64,000 nt of DNA. It comes from Blattamonas nauphoetae. Taxonomy: Eukaryota; Preaxostyla; Oxymonadida. A program made the position numbers and the translations under genes. Each line of letters begins with the position of its first letter. Position 1 is the first letter of the stretch. Shown in pieces: positions 22,276 to 34,758 of this stretch. The notes under the pieces were generated by a model. That model had not been told where the DNA came from. It ran no database searches and was given only the letters and a program-made list of their open reading frames with translations. The stretch lies in contig JARBJD010000331.1 of assembly GCA_033064195.1 (NCBI GenBank), forward strand, positions 1 to 64,000, given 5' to 3'.

Positions 22276-22830
22276 ATGCTCTGCCTAGACAAATCACACA
22301 AGCTGCAAGTATTTCCGTATCCTTCCATCTTCACCATCACCAAGTTCTGCGACGGATTGGTCGTCATCTTCGACAGCATCCATCTTATATTGTTGTGCGA
22401 GGGACATAAGAAGCGCAAGAGTCTGAAACGTGCGAAGCAGCCACAGAGATCGATGCGGGTGTGCTCGAGACGAACACGCACAGAGGATTGAAGGAACTGA
22501 TTGCAGTGCGAAAGAACTGAAAGATGGCGCAAGTCGTGATCCGCATAATGGAGCTGCTGCAGCTGATTGCGAACACTTCAGACGCAGCTGGAGAAGCAAA
22601 CACGCCGCTCTGAAGATGTGTGCCAGCTCCGTGCGAGTGTGTGCCTGTTGATGCAGAGTGTGTGGGCCAGCTTGGATAAGAACGTGCTGAACAAGTGACG
22701 CGTTCTGGGCGGGTCGATCAAGACACTTCGGATGCTAGTTGAGCTTGTGAGGGATTCAGAGAGGATCCTTCTCGTTCCGAACAACACGCCAGACGAAGAA
22801 TCAGACGTCGCTCATGCTGACTGATATACA
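22276..22830 (+). pseudogene. Helical host protein remnant, unknown
   Basis: A basic frame 22276-22491 (GHKKRKSLKRAKQPQ) is followed by helical pieces in other frames: MAQVVIRIMELLQLIANTSD (22524) and LLMQSVWASLDKNVLNK, TGA, then LRMLVELVRDSERILLVPNN to 22826. The Leu/Val spacing suggests HEAT- or ARM-like helices. There are several frame breaks and no family was recognised. Confidence 0.35.
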
Positions 22831-24256
22831 CTACCGAACTGTCATTGCCCGCCCCACATTCGGCTCCCCTCTTTCTTCGTCATGTCGTTTCTACTCTGCA
22901 TCTCGACACGCCTTAGGATGCCGTCAAGTGTCCATGTTGATGGCTGATTCATTAATATGGATGTTATTCAGCTGAAACATGAGTCAGCAAAGACGGGTAT
23001 ACTCCTCTTCAACTGACAGCCAGATCAGGACACTCAAAAGGAGGTCGGACAGCATCCTCTCACTGCACGTGTCGGTTTGAGAGCTGTCCGAGAGAGGTGG
23101 CTGCAGGGATAGTGTAGCTATGTCGGAGAGAGGCTCTGAAGGAAATGACTGTCAAACAAGCATCTTTGACAACACATTTCAGACACTTCGTCGCAAATTC
23201 GTGTGAACTGCACTATGGTATTACTCAATCACTGTATCCTTCATTGAGCGAGCTCGGATGCGTGAAACTACAATCTGAAGACTCTCACCTTCTCAGGAAA
23301 CACTGGTGGTGACTAATGAAGCTCTCACGCGGGCCAAGCTCATCACAGGTTGTAAAGACGATACGACGGACAACGGGAGATTTAGTTGCGGCTACAGACG
23401 TTCTGCCTACGTCCCTCTGGAATATGGCATCCCCAAATGTCTGACAGTTCAATGTCAGCTTTATGTTGATGAGACAAAGACAGACACAGCTGGATGCGGA
23501 TCGAGGTCCACGCCATGACGATCGGTGTGAAAAGCAAAGAACTAGAGGGGCGACATCTCTGGATTCACTGTGATAGTCGTTTATCTCCCATCCTCAATGA
23601 CCATTACAGGCGCAGACACAGCCACGATCCCTCGAATTGACTTCAAGTTTCAGTTGCCTGGACAGTGTAGTTTTTCATTTTACTCACTTCTAATAACCAC
23701 ATTTCACTTTTGCCTGTCACCAGTTCCCTCTTCGTTGACACAAAACACGTTTGTGGATCATTTGTCAACAAAATGAGTGATCAACCCAAATCAAAACAAG
23801 TTGACATCCAGCGACCAGAACCAATGAAAAACTAAACTTTTCCCCCAAGTTCCTGCTTGATGAATGTGGGACAATCAGGAATCTGTCAAAAAAAGGAGGA
23901 GTCGAGTCTCGAAAAAAAACACCCACTTCCTTCACAATGATAAGAGTGCTCGCAAACACCGATTTCGCCACCGCTGATGAATGACACGTAGGATCAATCT
24001 GGTGATGTGTCGAAGATAAGAGCGAAGCCTGCAATGATAGCTGAGTCTGGCACCACACTGACGAAGAGAGGACTCCCAACTATAATATCCTCATTCGCTC
24101 ATTCCGTCGATTTCGAAGCAGGTCCCCGAGACAATCAGTCTGGACCTGACACTGACTGTGTCGAAGAGCACACGACCACATCATGGACAACCACTGTCCA
24201 TACATGATCCTGACCATGATCCTGATTCTGCCCGTGTAGACAAGAACAGGATGCGG
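22831..24256. other. No gene recognised
   Basis: Short open frames only, none with a recognisable product or a sensible start context. Patches such as 23563-23690 (TITGADTATIPRIDFKF) may be remains of extracellular-domain coding. Confidence 0.3.
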
Positions 24257-26144
24257 TACAGTCGGTCGGACTGTTGAGTAATTTGTAACTCGTCACATCA
24301 AACGTGCCACTGTAGAATTCTTTGTTTTCACGAAAATGAAAAAAGTGTCAAACCTCCGTCTAAGTCGTGTGTCGGTATTCGATGTTCTTTCAAAAAGATC
24401 ATTCAGAATTTCATAGAACATTTCATACATCGTTGTTTTGCTCATTCATCACCTGTCTTTGTCATCGTGCTCTGAGAGAATGAGGAGAGTACTCAATTGG
24501 AAAAAATGAGACAATATTGGACGATACCGTGTCAACGTATTGTTGACCTATTGTGCTGTGCGCATTCAATGGTCTCATGCAATCAGCTTGCGAAAAACGA
24601 CGAATCAGTCGAGGAGGAGAAAAATGGTCTACTTTCGTTGAATCTGAAACTGGAGTGCTAGACACGATAAAAGAGGACTAGATAAGAGATATATCATGAA
24701 ATCAAACCTAAATTGTTGATAGAGAGTCTACAATAGCACATCGTTTGACGATCCAATCAACACACTGATATTCATTAGCAAGGTTGAAATCTCAAGGTAT
24801 CCCTCTCTTTGTCAGCTTTCCTGTGTAACTTTCTCAACCTGAGGCCTATATATTGGTGTTATCCCATCCATTAGTTAGAACGGGATTTGAATCACAACTC
24901 TTTGTCACAGTCATGGACAAAAGTTCTCGGTTTTCCTGTCCAGAAACACTGAGTGGTGACATTTCGTTTTGGTTTTGTCGGACACTTCATCATCAAAAAA
25001 GAACATTGTGACGAGAAAAGCAGAGCAAACAGTTGTTTCGTTTTGGAGATACTGAAGAAAGAAGAGTCTGAAAAAAAGTGACAAAAATAAGCACCCAACC
25101 ACAACCGACAATTTTTCACACTGTGAGAGGTTGGGACGAGATGAGATCATTTTTGCCGAAAGAAGTGAGATCCTACGACTCCTTCACGAGAAAAAGCGAA
25201 CATTCGCAGAAAAAGTTCTACTGTAGAATGGTTCGTATTTCTCACCCACAAACTGTAGACCTCTCTACCAACCTCGATGCTTGGAGATGTCATGTCACCT
25301 CCACACATGTGAAGTTTCAGCATCGAACTCCTTTCCCAAATCGTCACACCAGACGTTGTCATTTTTCCTGCCGACCACTTTTGTCCATGACTGTCAACTC
25401 CTGTTTGACTACGAGGACGATGTCTTTTATCATCCAAATAACAGATTTAGTTTGAGACTTTAAACAATTTACTAATTCGACATACAATTTGAAAGTGTAG
25501 ATTCCAAGATTGAGACAAGGAGTGAAATCAAAATTTGTGGATATTGGACAGATTCATCACACTTTAACAAACAATCATTGAAGAACTCTCAATTCGGATG
25601 ATCAGCATTGAATCGAGTCTCAGGAAATCAGATGATTGTGTTGATTGGATCGTCAAACGATGTGCTATTGTAGACTCTCTATCAACAATTTAGGTTTGAT
25701 TTCAGGATATATCTCTTATCTAGTCCTCTTTTATCGTGTCTAGCACTCCAGTTTCAGATTCAACGAAAGTAGACCATTTTTCTCCTCCTCGACTGATTCG
25801 TCGTTTTTCGCAAGCTGATTGCATGAGACCATTGAATGCGCACAGCACAATAGGTCAACAATACGTTGACACGGTATCGTCCAATATTGTCTCATTTTTT
25901 CCAATTGAGTACTCTCCTCATTCTCTCAGAGCACGATGACAAAGACAGGTGATGAATGAGCAAAACAACGATGTATGAAATGTTCTATGAAATTCTGAAT
26001 GATCTTTTTGAAAGAACATCGAATACCGACACACGACTTAGACGGAGGTTTGACACTTTTTTCATTTTCGTGAAAACAAAGAATTCTACAGTGGCACGTT
26101 TGATGTGACGAGTTACAAATTACTCAACAGTCCGACCGACTGTA
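24257..26144. mobile_element. Palindromic TA-flanked element 1 (Tc1/mariner-like, non-autonomous)
   Basis: Two 508-bp arms (24257-24764 and 25637-26144) are inverted and nearly identical, separated by 872 bp. The tips read TACAGTCGGTCGGACTG inward on both sides, i.e. a TA dinucleotide followed by CAGTCGGTCGG. A TA duplication and CAGT-type ends fit Tc1/mariner. The arms contain a 67-codon open frame read outward to inward from each side. The spacer (24765-25636) has no transposase. It holds short frames with GTCATGGACAAAAGT in inverted, diverged copies (24911 and 25378), suggesting an older, larger palindrome. Confidence 0.75.
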
Positions 26145-26386
26145 AGTGTGTCTCGAGTCAGCCAATATTATCTGGAAGTTTTTGACGTCTGACAGTGGAC
26201 AGGATGAACCAGATAGGATAACGACGATCAATGATTTGTCAGGCTTGCAAGGAAGACGATGCAGAACAAAGTAAGTCGCTCGTTCGTGAACGAGGAGTTG
26301 ATGAAAATAAGGCAATGCAAGAGGCCTGATTCAGGGTTCTCAATGGAGATGGAACGTCTGCTGGGATCAGAGATTCTCGAGAAGTT

Positions 26387-27746
26387 TATAGTGCCTCAAA
26401 AACCCGGATCCCTGTCAAAAACCCGGACTTTTTTTCCAAGATCGGTCCCACAGACAAAATTTCTCCGAACCCAAAATTTTTTGGGTCCCACTTTTTTTTT
26501 CGAAATGTTTGTCTCGACTCCAACTATCCATCGAGGTAGAAATCGAACCTCCTATTTAGGATCCCAGGACAGAGGTGCCTATTTAGGCACTTTTTTTGGC
26601 CCATTTTTTTGGCTCCAAAATAGGAGGTCCTTAACATTTAAGCTTGGAGGAGAAAAAATTCACGATCACATTTCTCCACGCCCGTTCAAAATTTTTCTTT
26701 CTCGTTTCGTTTCTGGTGGTTTGGGATGGTTTTCTCTCGAAATGACAATTTTTTGAAAAATGAAATATCCTGGGGGGACCTGGGTGAAAATTTAGGGTCA
26801 AAAACTGAGTTCCCTGTATATTAAGCTTAGGATCATGAAAACTTGCTTTGATCATATCTCCACAACCAGACATAGTTTCGACATGAAGTTTTCACCAATA
26901 TGGATGTTTTGTTGGATAGTGTATTTTTCTGATTTTTTTGAAAAAATTCTCCCTGCGGCAGTTGAGATAATTTTGTGGGTTTTTATCCTGGGTGCAGAAG
27001 GAGAGCTGTCACTTGACTTGGGATGATGCTCCCGTCTCCAAATTCTGTTAAATTGGTGCAGACACATTCAGAATCGAATCCAAATGATCAAATTTGATAG
27101 AATCGTGCTTGGAGGGAGAGGAGTTGGGGGGGATTCTGAGAAAACCACGAAAAACACAAAAAACACCAAAATAGGAGATCTTCGAAAATTCTCAAAATTT
27201 TCTGAAAAATACACTATCCAACAAAACATCCATATTGGTGAAAACTTCATGTCGAAACTATGTCTGGTTGTGGAGATATGATCAAAGCAAGTTTTCATGA
27301 TCCTAAGCTTAATATACAGGGAACTCAGTTTTTGACCCTAAATTTTCACCCAGGTCCCCCCAGGATATTTCATTTTTCAAAAAATTGTCATTTCGAGAGA
27401 AAACCATCCCAAACCACCAGAAACGAAACGAGAAAGAAAAATTTTGAACGGGCGTGGAGAAATGTGATCGTGAATTTTTTCTCCTCCAAGCTTAAATGTT
27501 AAGGACCTCCTATTTTGGAGCCAAAAAAATGGGCCAAAAAAAGTGCCTAAATAGGCACCTCTGTCCTGGGATCCTAAATAGGAGGTTCGATTTCTACCTC
27601 GATGGATAGTTGGAGTCGAGACAAACATTTCGAAAAAAAAAGTGGGACCCAAAAAATTTTGGGTTCGGAGAAATTTTGTCTGTGGGACCGATCTTTGGGA
27701 AAAAAGTCCGGGTTTTTGACAAAGTCCGGGTTTTTGACACACTATA
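26387..27746. mobile_element. Palindromic TA-flanked element 2 (mariner-like, non-autonomous)
   Basis: Arms 26387-26929 and 27204-27746 (543 bp each) are inverted and almost identical except near the tips; the spacer is 274 bp. Tips read TATAGTGCCTCAAAAACCC (left) and TATAGTGTGTCAAAAACCC (right, reverse strand), with a second copy of GTCAAAAACCCGGA just inside each. The ends fit a TA target plus AGTG-type mariner ends. The arms are A/T-rich with homopolymer runs; the 80- and 121-codon open frames in the arms have no recognisable product. It lies 242 bp from the preceding palindrome. Confidence 0.75.
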
Positions 27747-29480
27747 TGATTAATTCCACCGCTGTCCGGATCCCGAATGGGTGGATGACTTCTTTAAGTA
27801 TAATAGAAGGCTCACGGCTTAACTTTCGTGCTTCAAGACGAGCTGGGGGTGAAGAGAGGTATTGATGACCCTCATCAATGTATTTCCTGTCGAGCCCGAC
27901 TCATGGAGGCTTTTTCTCCAACTCTCTGAACTGGAGCTTCGTGTTGGATGCTCTCAACGCTCAAACGACGTCCTGACATCGTAATGTCGTTCCATGTCAG
28001 ACAGAGGGAACATTTCGTGACGGTGATGGGCGAAGTACTTCTCCTTCTACGTCTCGAGTGTATCGCAAAAATGCAGAGTCGAAATATGATTCGATGATTC
28101 CTTCTGGACGAATGAAAACAGGCGCCAATGCTATTGGTGTACTGCCAAGATCGATGACAGGCGATGATGACGGATGTTTCTCCAGGGAGAGGTTGGTGAA
28201 GGTCAACGCTCTCATCAGCTTCTTCCATGTTCTCAACGGATTAACGGATCAGCCAGTACTGGTGTGCCTTCTAATTTGAGTCGCTGCTGGAACAATTGGA
28301 ACTTCCCCATTTCAGGTCAACTTCGTGAACTTTATGTGTGCCTTTATTGATGATCTGGACTGATCGAATGAAACTGACATGTTTCGGAGTTGGATTGCCG
28401 CTGACTGGCGTATAACAATGAGTTGTTGTAAAGAATGAGGAGTAGTTCACCATATTGAATTCTTCACTGTCTCAGGACCAAGAAATGGTCATCGAAGCTG
28501 TACCCGGCTTCGTTGTTCCGACTATGACGCATGGCTGTTCATCCCCCAGCGTGACTTACTCGCGGGGAAATGGTGCGTCGTTCCGACTAAGACGCATGGT
28601 GGTTCGTCCTCCCCGGACGTGTCCGTCTCGCAACTAATGGTCATCGAAGTCAAGCCAGTGGAAGATAATACTGTCGAAGTGAACTGACGGAGTGATCTTT
28701 TTGCTTGCCTGGCGCTGTTCCCTATAAATACATGAAGTGGGAATGCTCAGAGCCCTAATTCGTTGAGAAAGATGTCTCATGGACTGATCTGCCAATTGTC
28801 GAGAGAAACAGGGTTCTAAGCCCTGGAATCCTGTCCGATCAGGCGTTGATTAACTCACGCCATTCTCGACTTTGAACTTGGAGATGGGAACTGCCAGGGA
28901 GTTGTTAAATGGAAATGAGACGATAGAGCGACCACAGATTTAAATCAGCATGACTTTAGAGCCGATGGGTGAGCTGTTCCAAAATGTGTCATCTCAAGAT
29001 TTTAGGATGAATTAATCTGATGATCCCATTGCTACCAGGTGGTGATCGTTGCTTATTTGTGATCCAGAACGTCTCCAAGCTATCCAAGCGAAAATAAAGG
29101 AGCCGAAGATCAAGATGAGCCAGGTTTCACTAGGCAAATATATCGACTTCAGATTCACGAAGTTTCTCAGCGAGACGTGTATATACTGTCATTATTTGAC
29201 GAGTTGAATTTGTTAACCTCGACGGAGAGTGGATCGACCTTGTGATGGGTTCAGTTCGGGTTTTTCTATGATATAGCCATTTTTCGCTCGACAAGACTGT
29301 TTTTTCGGCTGGCCGTCAGTGTATCGCTGAGTAATTCTGATCATTCGACTTCCCCAACCGGCAGAGGAGTGAATTGTGACCCGGATTTTGAGGTGCAGAG
29401 ATAAGCACGTTGGAATGTTAACTTTCCCCTTCGACAGATACTCTACATTATATTGTCGGCTTTCTTTCCTTGAGAAGGAA
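27747..29480. other. No gene recognised; a short direct repeat at 28515-28605
   Basis: No supported gene. Two 26-bp near-copies, GTTCCGACTATGACGCATGG at 28515 and GTTCCGACTAAGACGCATGG at 28580, lie 65 bp apart. The composition is mixed, with stop codons in all frames. Confidence 0.35.
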
Positions 29481-29499
29481 TCAGTTGCCTGCAGACTGG

Positions 29500-30640
29500 T
29501 TCAGATATCTTCCAAAACGTCATCTCGAGTAACAGTGTCATAGAATCTTCTGGGATCCTTGTCTGGCGTATAATCGACCGTGGTCACGATTTGTTGATCG
29601 CTTCGTGTCGAACAACATTGATGATACCATACAACGACTCCGTCTGGGCACTCGAGGCCGTTCGAAAATTCCTTAAATGGAGATGATGAGCCAAACGAAC
29701 AATCACCTTCGTCGTCCAAGGAACAAGAGAAGTCAAACTCTCTCCTTCTCACGCCGCGTGCCTCGTCGCCTCAATAACTCGCTCCAATCATCATTCCACC
29801 CGCTACAAACACCCCACGTCTTGCTCCTGTCCCAGCATCGCCGCTCCCCCTCTCCACGCTCTCTACTCTCTACGAACTACTTCGCTGCTCCAGAATGCCT
29901 GTCAGAGCAGATGTGTCAGAAAATGCCGAAACATCAACCGAACCTGTCCCGTGACCAGGCGCCCTCAGTCCGACTGAACGTGCTGAACGAGATTCTGTCA
30001 TCAGGATCACATCCAACGCTCTCGACACTCTCCGATTTGGAGTACACCCACACGTCACACGCGAAGATCCTCCCTCGGCTGGGACTGCACCTGCTCGATT
30101 ATCTTTCGATGCTGTCCCGCGTCAACCCCAATTTCAGCTTCCTCCCATCCAGCCCTCTTTAAACAATTGTGCTTTCTCTCAACGATGGCTAGACCACACT
30201 CCTCACTGGCCATTCTCCTATTTCCTCCTTCACACGACATCGAGCCACTTCGACGCTGTCGCTCGCTTCCTGGTAAGCTCAGTTCCACTCCGGTGAATTT
30301 CTGGTCGCTCGGTACAACTGTGCTCCCTCCCTCGCTCGTTTCGTGTCTGCACTCCACGCTCCTCACGTTCCCCCACATGACACAAACAACACGTCTCTCT
30401 CGGAACAAGAAAACGAGAAGAAAGAAAAATGTTCGAACAAGCAGAAAGACGGAAAAAAGGAGCTGGAAGCAACGAAACTGGAAGCATCGAAAACTCTCAA
30501 GAAGGACAAGCGAATTACACGAAAGCACCGCAGTTACGGATTGTCGGAAATCTCAGGAATTCCCGTTCTACCTAAAAAACTAAAAGCCTGCCTCTCACAA
30601 TGTCAAATCACTGCGCAGCTGCTTGAAGCCAACAGATCGA
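29500..30640 (+). pseudogene. Low-complexity host remnant, possibly kinase-related
   Basis: Open + frames rich in Ser, Arg and Pro. Fragments recall a kinase C-lobe (NYFAAPECLS near 29880; LPRLGLHLLDYLSMLSRVNPN near 30070; FWSLGTTVL near 30300), but the order is not that of a kinase. A Lys/Glu-rich stretch (30400-30500, KKEKCSNKQKDGKKELEAT) follows. I regard this as decayed coding of uncertain identity. Confidence 0.3.
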
Positions 30641-30649
30641 GATCAAGTC

Positions 30650-33280
30650 GATCCGGAAGTTCAAGTCCGCAATTGCTCGTTTGTTGCCTGCACATCGGTT
30701 GAGATGTTCCTCGTTGGCCTCTGCCTACCACTCGACCCCAGCTCGGCTCATTTCGACAGCGTTGGTGGGCGGAGGTCTAACTTCAGAAGAATCTTTTTCG
30801 GTCTCGACGATGTTTCCAATGACTTTGTCCTCATCAACTGTCCACTCTGTCACGCAGACATCGGATGGTTAGAATGAGGATGATGGAGCTGCCGCTTCAC
30901 TTGATTGAATTTCATCTAGTTGTGTCTCTCTGACAGACATCTCGTTCTCTTTCCTCTTAACCACAGACTCTGGAAGTCTGATTCGTTGAACATCATCAGG
31001 AACAGATTGAACGTGAAAAGGCAGATGAGGAAGAACAGCTCGGGTTGGATGAAGAAGAAAGGAAACATCCCAAAGGAAAAGGAGGAGAGAGTAAAGATGG
31101 AAGAAGAGCGACGCGAGGCCGATTAGATTCAAAACGACTGAGCTAAACCATGTGAGATTCGAGAACAACACATCCGCTCGATACAACGACATCTTCATCG
31201 AATCCTCTCTCTTCGGGGGGAAAAGACAGCGAGGAGGAGAGACATCACGGTGTCTGGCACAACATCCACGATGCGAAGACGGCGAAAGTGTTGCGATCGC
31301 TGTTGGAGGTGGACAAAGATACTGTGGAAGGATCATTTGACTTCACGATATTTGGAGTGCCTCTCGTGTCATTCAATTCCTTTTCTGTGTCTGGTCACGC
31401 CCTGCTCGCCATCACAACCGAACAGCCAACCTCGTCCGTTTCTGTGAACTTCGAAGACATCACCCAGACAATTGCTGGGAAAGCGCGATGTGTTCATGTG
31501 ACGTCATCCTCTCTTGGAACAGTCGTGACTCCTTCCACATTGGGCAGGATCGTTCACTCAATCTCAGCCTCTTTTGACTTCGTTGGATGCGACAGCTCTC
31601 TCACCTCTGGCCACCCATTCTTCGGGTTATCGCTGTTATTCTATCTCCTCCCTGTCCTCGGCTCTCGCCTCGGCACTCGCTCATTCACTCAGCACCGCGC
31701 TTTTCGTGTTGAATACAACATCTGCTTCTTCTTCCGCATCCGAAAGTGGAGCAAAAGTCTTCCCGTTGTGAAAGAGACAACTAGCTCGCTCTCAATCGAG
31801 GAGTGTTCATTTGGCTCACCGGAATCAGACACCCCACTCACTTCAGCCCTTTTCGACATCTCATTCAGCAACCCTCCGTGTTGAACTGACCGACACAGAC
31901 ACACTCTGCTTCACAACAATACGAATTGAGTCGTGCTCATTGACTGGTGCTCCTCTCCTCTCGCTTGTTCTCTCAGCAACCCAACATACGAATTGGGACC
32001 TCAATCTGAAAGGGATTTCGTTTGCAGAGGAATCATCGAACTCTGTTCTATCTGGTGCCCTCATCTTCATTTCTGGTACTTCGTTTGCGACGCAACTTGC
32101 TCTCTCTCGCTTCCCGCCAGTTTATCCAGTAACAGATGAAAACAAGTTCTGGTGAATTGATTCATCCACTTCAGTGGAATCGTCGCTTCTGGTGTGTCTT
32201 GTCGAACCTTGAAACGAGATTGATGTGGATGGGAAGAAAGGAAAGGACATCGGCCACTGCGGTCATTTTGGAGTTGCTTGTTCGATGATCGGAAAGGGGA
32301 ATGGTCGAGCGAATACTGCTGACACTCTCAAAGTAGATCAACCTTCAAGACGAGACGAAGAGGGACGAAGCGATCGCTCTTCACTCAATCACACTCTCGA
32401 TTGGACAGACAGGGCAACTCGTCGTCTCATCACTTTCCTTCGAAACAAGAATCGACTCTTAATCTCACTTCCTGATCACTCTCCACGCAGCTAGCTCACT
32501 CACTATCACATCCTGCTCCTTTACATCGTTCACTTCATCCACATCTCCGTCAATTCTTTCATCCACCATCCAACCCATCCAATCTGTGACTCTCTCCGAC
32601 ACATCCTTCGTCTCCTGCCACTCATCAGTTTCTGCACGATCTGGTGTTCTTGATGTGTCTCTCATCGAAGGAATCACGATCACATTCACCCACTCATGCG
32701 AAACGTTCACATCCTGCTCGTCTCCAAAAGCGACAGCCAATCTGATCTTCATATCACACCCATCTTTGTCAGTATCAGTGATTTCGTCGTCTCTTGACTT
32801 GGACTCGACAAAGACCTCAGACTCGTTGGCTGACTTAGCTGTGAAAGAATGAGAACATCATGTTCCGGTCCCGCTCTTCCTGCTTTTCTCGATATTTGGG
32901 GAAGAAGTGTTCATCTCGAAGGATTCGTGTGATGTATCGGTTTGTAGCTTCTCAGAGTTTTAGAGACAAATCACACAAAACGCACAACTGTCTCTTCACG
33001 ATCATTCAAAGTGTGAACATTATTGGAGCTCTCACTACAAATCATTAGACACCAGTGTTCTCCATGTCAGCTCCCAAATTGTCGCTTCAATCATGTTCCA
33101 TGTCATCTTTACAGTTTGCACAGGATCCAACCACCCCAACAACTGTTCTGGGAGCTTCACTCTTTGTTGTTTCGAAGACTAAATCGGTCGAATACGATGA
33201 TTCTACATTTACTCTCTTCATGAAAGTGATCTTATTCGAAGGATTTCACAACCCAGTGTTGTGACACATGCAATTGGAAC
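30650..33280 (+). pseudogene. Host beta-helix repeat protein, decayed
   Basis: Successive + frames encode beta-helix-type motifs: VRNCSFVACTSVE (30660), VSVNFEDITQTIAGKARCVHV (31430), ISASFDFVGCDSS (31560), LSIEECSFGSPES (31790), IRIESCSLTGAPLLSL (31925), LSDTSFVSC (32590), ITITFTHSCETFTSC (32670), LSLQSCSMSSLQF (33085). The same kind of protein is seen at 12.4-14.4 kb and in the 45-50 kb hAT. Many frame changes and no single long frame mark it as a pseudogene. Start and signal peptide are not visible. Confidence 0.6.
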
Positions 33281-33394
33281 AGTCGCACTGACACAACTCT
33301 GTGAGATATGGAATGAAAAGATAGGGAAGCTTGTGCAGATTATTTATCATTGCAAGAGGGAGGTAAGCGTATTCTTTTTCTTCATTGCGAGTGG

Positions 33395-34626
33395 GGAGTT
33401 CGTTCGTATTGTTCTGCTTGTTGTGGAGGGCGAGTGGGGAGTTTGTTGAGCTTGTTGTTCTGGTTCTTCTTGTTGTTGAGGGCGAGTGGGGGAGTTTGTT
33501 GAGCTTGTTGTTCTTGTTCTTCTTGTTGTTGAGGGCGAGTGGGGGAGTTTGTTGAGCTTGTTGTTCTGGTTCTTCTTGTTGTTGAGGGCGAGTGGGGAGT
33601 TTGTTGAGCTTGTTGTTCTGGTTCTTCTTGTTGTTGAGGGCGAGTGGGGGAGTTTGTTGAGCTTGTTGTTCTGGTTCTTCTTGTTGTTGAGGGCGAGTGG
33701 GGGAGTTTGTTGAGCTTGTTGTTCTGGTTCTTCTTGTTGTTGAGGGCGAGTGGGGGAGTTTGTTGAGCTTGTTGTTCTGGTTCTTCTTGTTGTTGAGGGC
33801 GAGTGGGGAGTTTGTTGAGCTTGTTGTTCTTGTTCTTCTTGTTGTTGAGGGCGAGTGGGGAGTTTGTTGAGCTTGTTGTTCTGGTTCTTCTTGTTGTTGA
33901 GGGCGAGTGGGGAGTTTGTTGAGCTTGTTGTTCTTGTTCTTCTTGTTGTTGAGGGCGAGTGGGGAGTTTGTTGAGCTTGTTGTTCTGGTTCTTCTTGTTG
34001 TTGAGGGCGAGTGGGGAGTTTGTTGAGCTTGTTGTTCTGGTTCTTCTTGTTGTTGAGGGCGAGTGGGGGAGTTTGTTGAGCTTGTTGTTCTGGTTCTTCT
34101 TGTTGTTGAGGGCGAGTGGGGAGTTTGTTGAGCTTGTTGTTCTTCTTGTTGAGGGCGAGTGGGGGAGTTTGTTGAGCTTGTTGTTCTGGTTCTTCTTGTT
34201 GTTGAGGGCGAGTGGGGGAGTTTGTTGAGCTTGTTGTTCTGGTTCTTCTTGTTGTTGAGGGCGAGTGGGGGAGTTTGTTGAGCTTGTTGTTCTTGTTGGT
34301 CTTGTTGTTGAGGGCGAGTGGGGGAGTTTGTTGAGCTTGTTGTTCTGGTTCTTCTTGTTGTTGAGGGCGAGTGGGGGAGTTTGTTGAGCTTGTTGTTCTG
34401 GTTCTTCTTGTTGTTGAGGGCGAGTGGGGGAGTTTGTTGAGCTTGTTGTTCTTGTTCTTCTTGTTGTTGAGGGCGAGTGGGGAGTTTGTTGAGCTTGTTG
34501 TTCTGGTTCTTCTTGTTGTTGAGGGCGAGTGGGGGAGTTTGTTGAGCTTGTTGTTCTGGTTCTTCTTGTTGTTGAGGGCGAGTGGGGGAGTTTGTTGAGC
34601 TTGTTGTTGTTCTTGTTGTTGTTCAT
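33395..34626. repeat. Minisatellite, 53-bp unit, about 23 copies
   Basis: Tandem array of AGTTTGTTGAGCTTGTTG plus TTCTGGTTCTTCTTG plus TTGTTGAGGGCGAGTGGGGG. Units are 52 or 53 bp long depending on four or five G at the end; one unit near 34140 is shortened and a few have TTCTTG or TTGGTC for TTCTGG. The array sits between the decayed beta-helix gene and the hAT transposase. On the minus strand it is open in all three frames, giving a 414-codon frame (Asn/Lys/Leu-, Thr/Ser- and Gln-rich peptides in turn), which I take as a by-product of the unit sequence. Confidence 0.9.
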
Positions 34627-34758
34627 TTTCTTCTGTCTCTCCTTCAGGTTCAGATCGCGATCCGTGGCAAGTTGTTGGCTGAAGCTGACTCTGAATCCTA
34701 CATCAGTTTTATCTGTTTCTGCAAAATTCGCGAGTTGAGATCTTACGCTCGTTCAATA

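Noticed and set aside
24462-25939. 67-codon frames present twice as a gene pair
   Set aside because: They are the same sequence in the two arms of a palindromic transposon, without a recognisable product or start signal.
26631-27502. 80-codon frames in the second palindrome as genes
   Set aside because: A/T-rich homopolymer-derived peptides in inverted arms; no family and no start context.
33382-34626. 414-codon minus-strand open frame over the minisatellite as a protein gene
   Set aside because: The open frame follows from the repeat unit having no stop in any minus frame; the peptide changes type every 53 bp and no normal coding flanks it.
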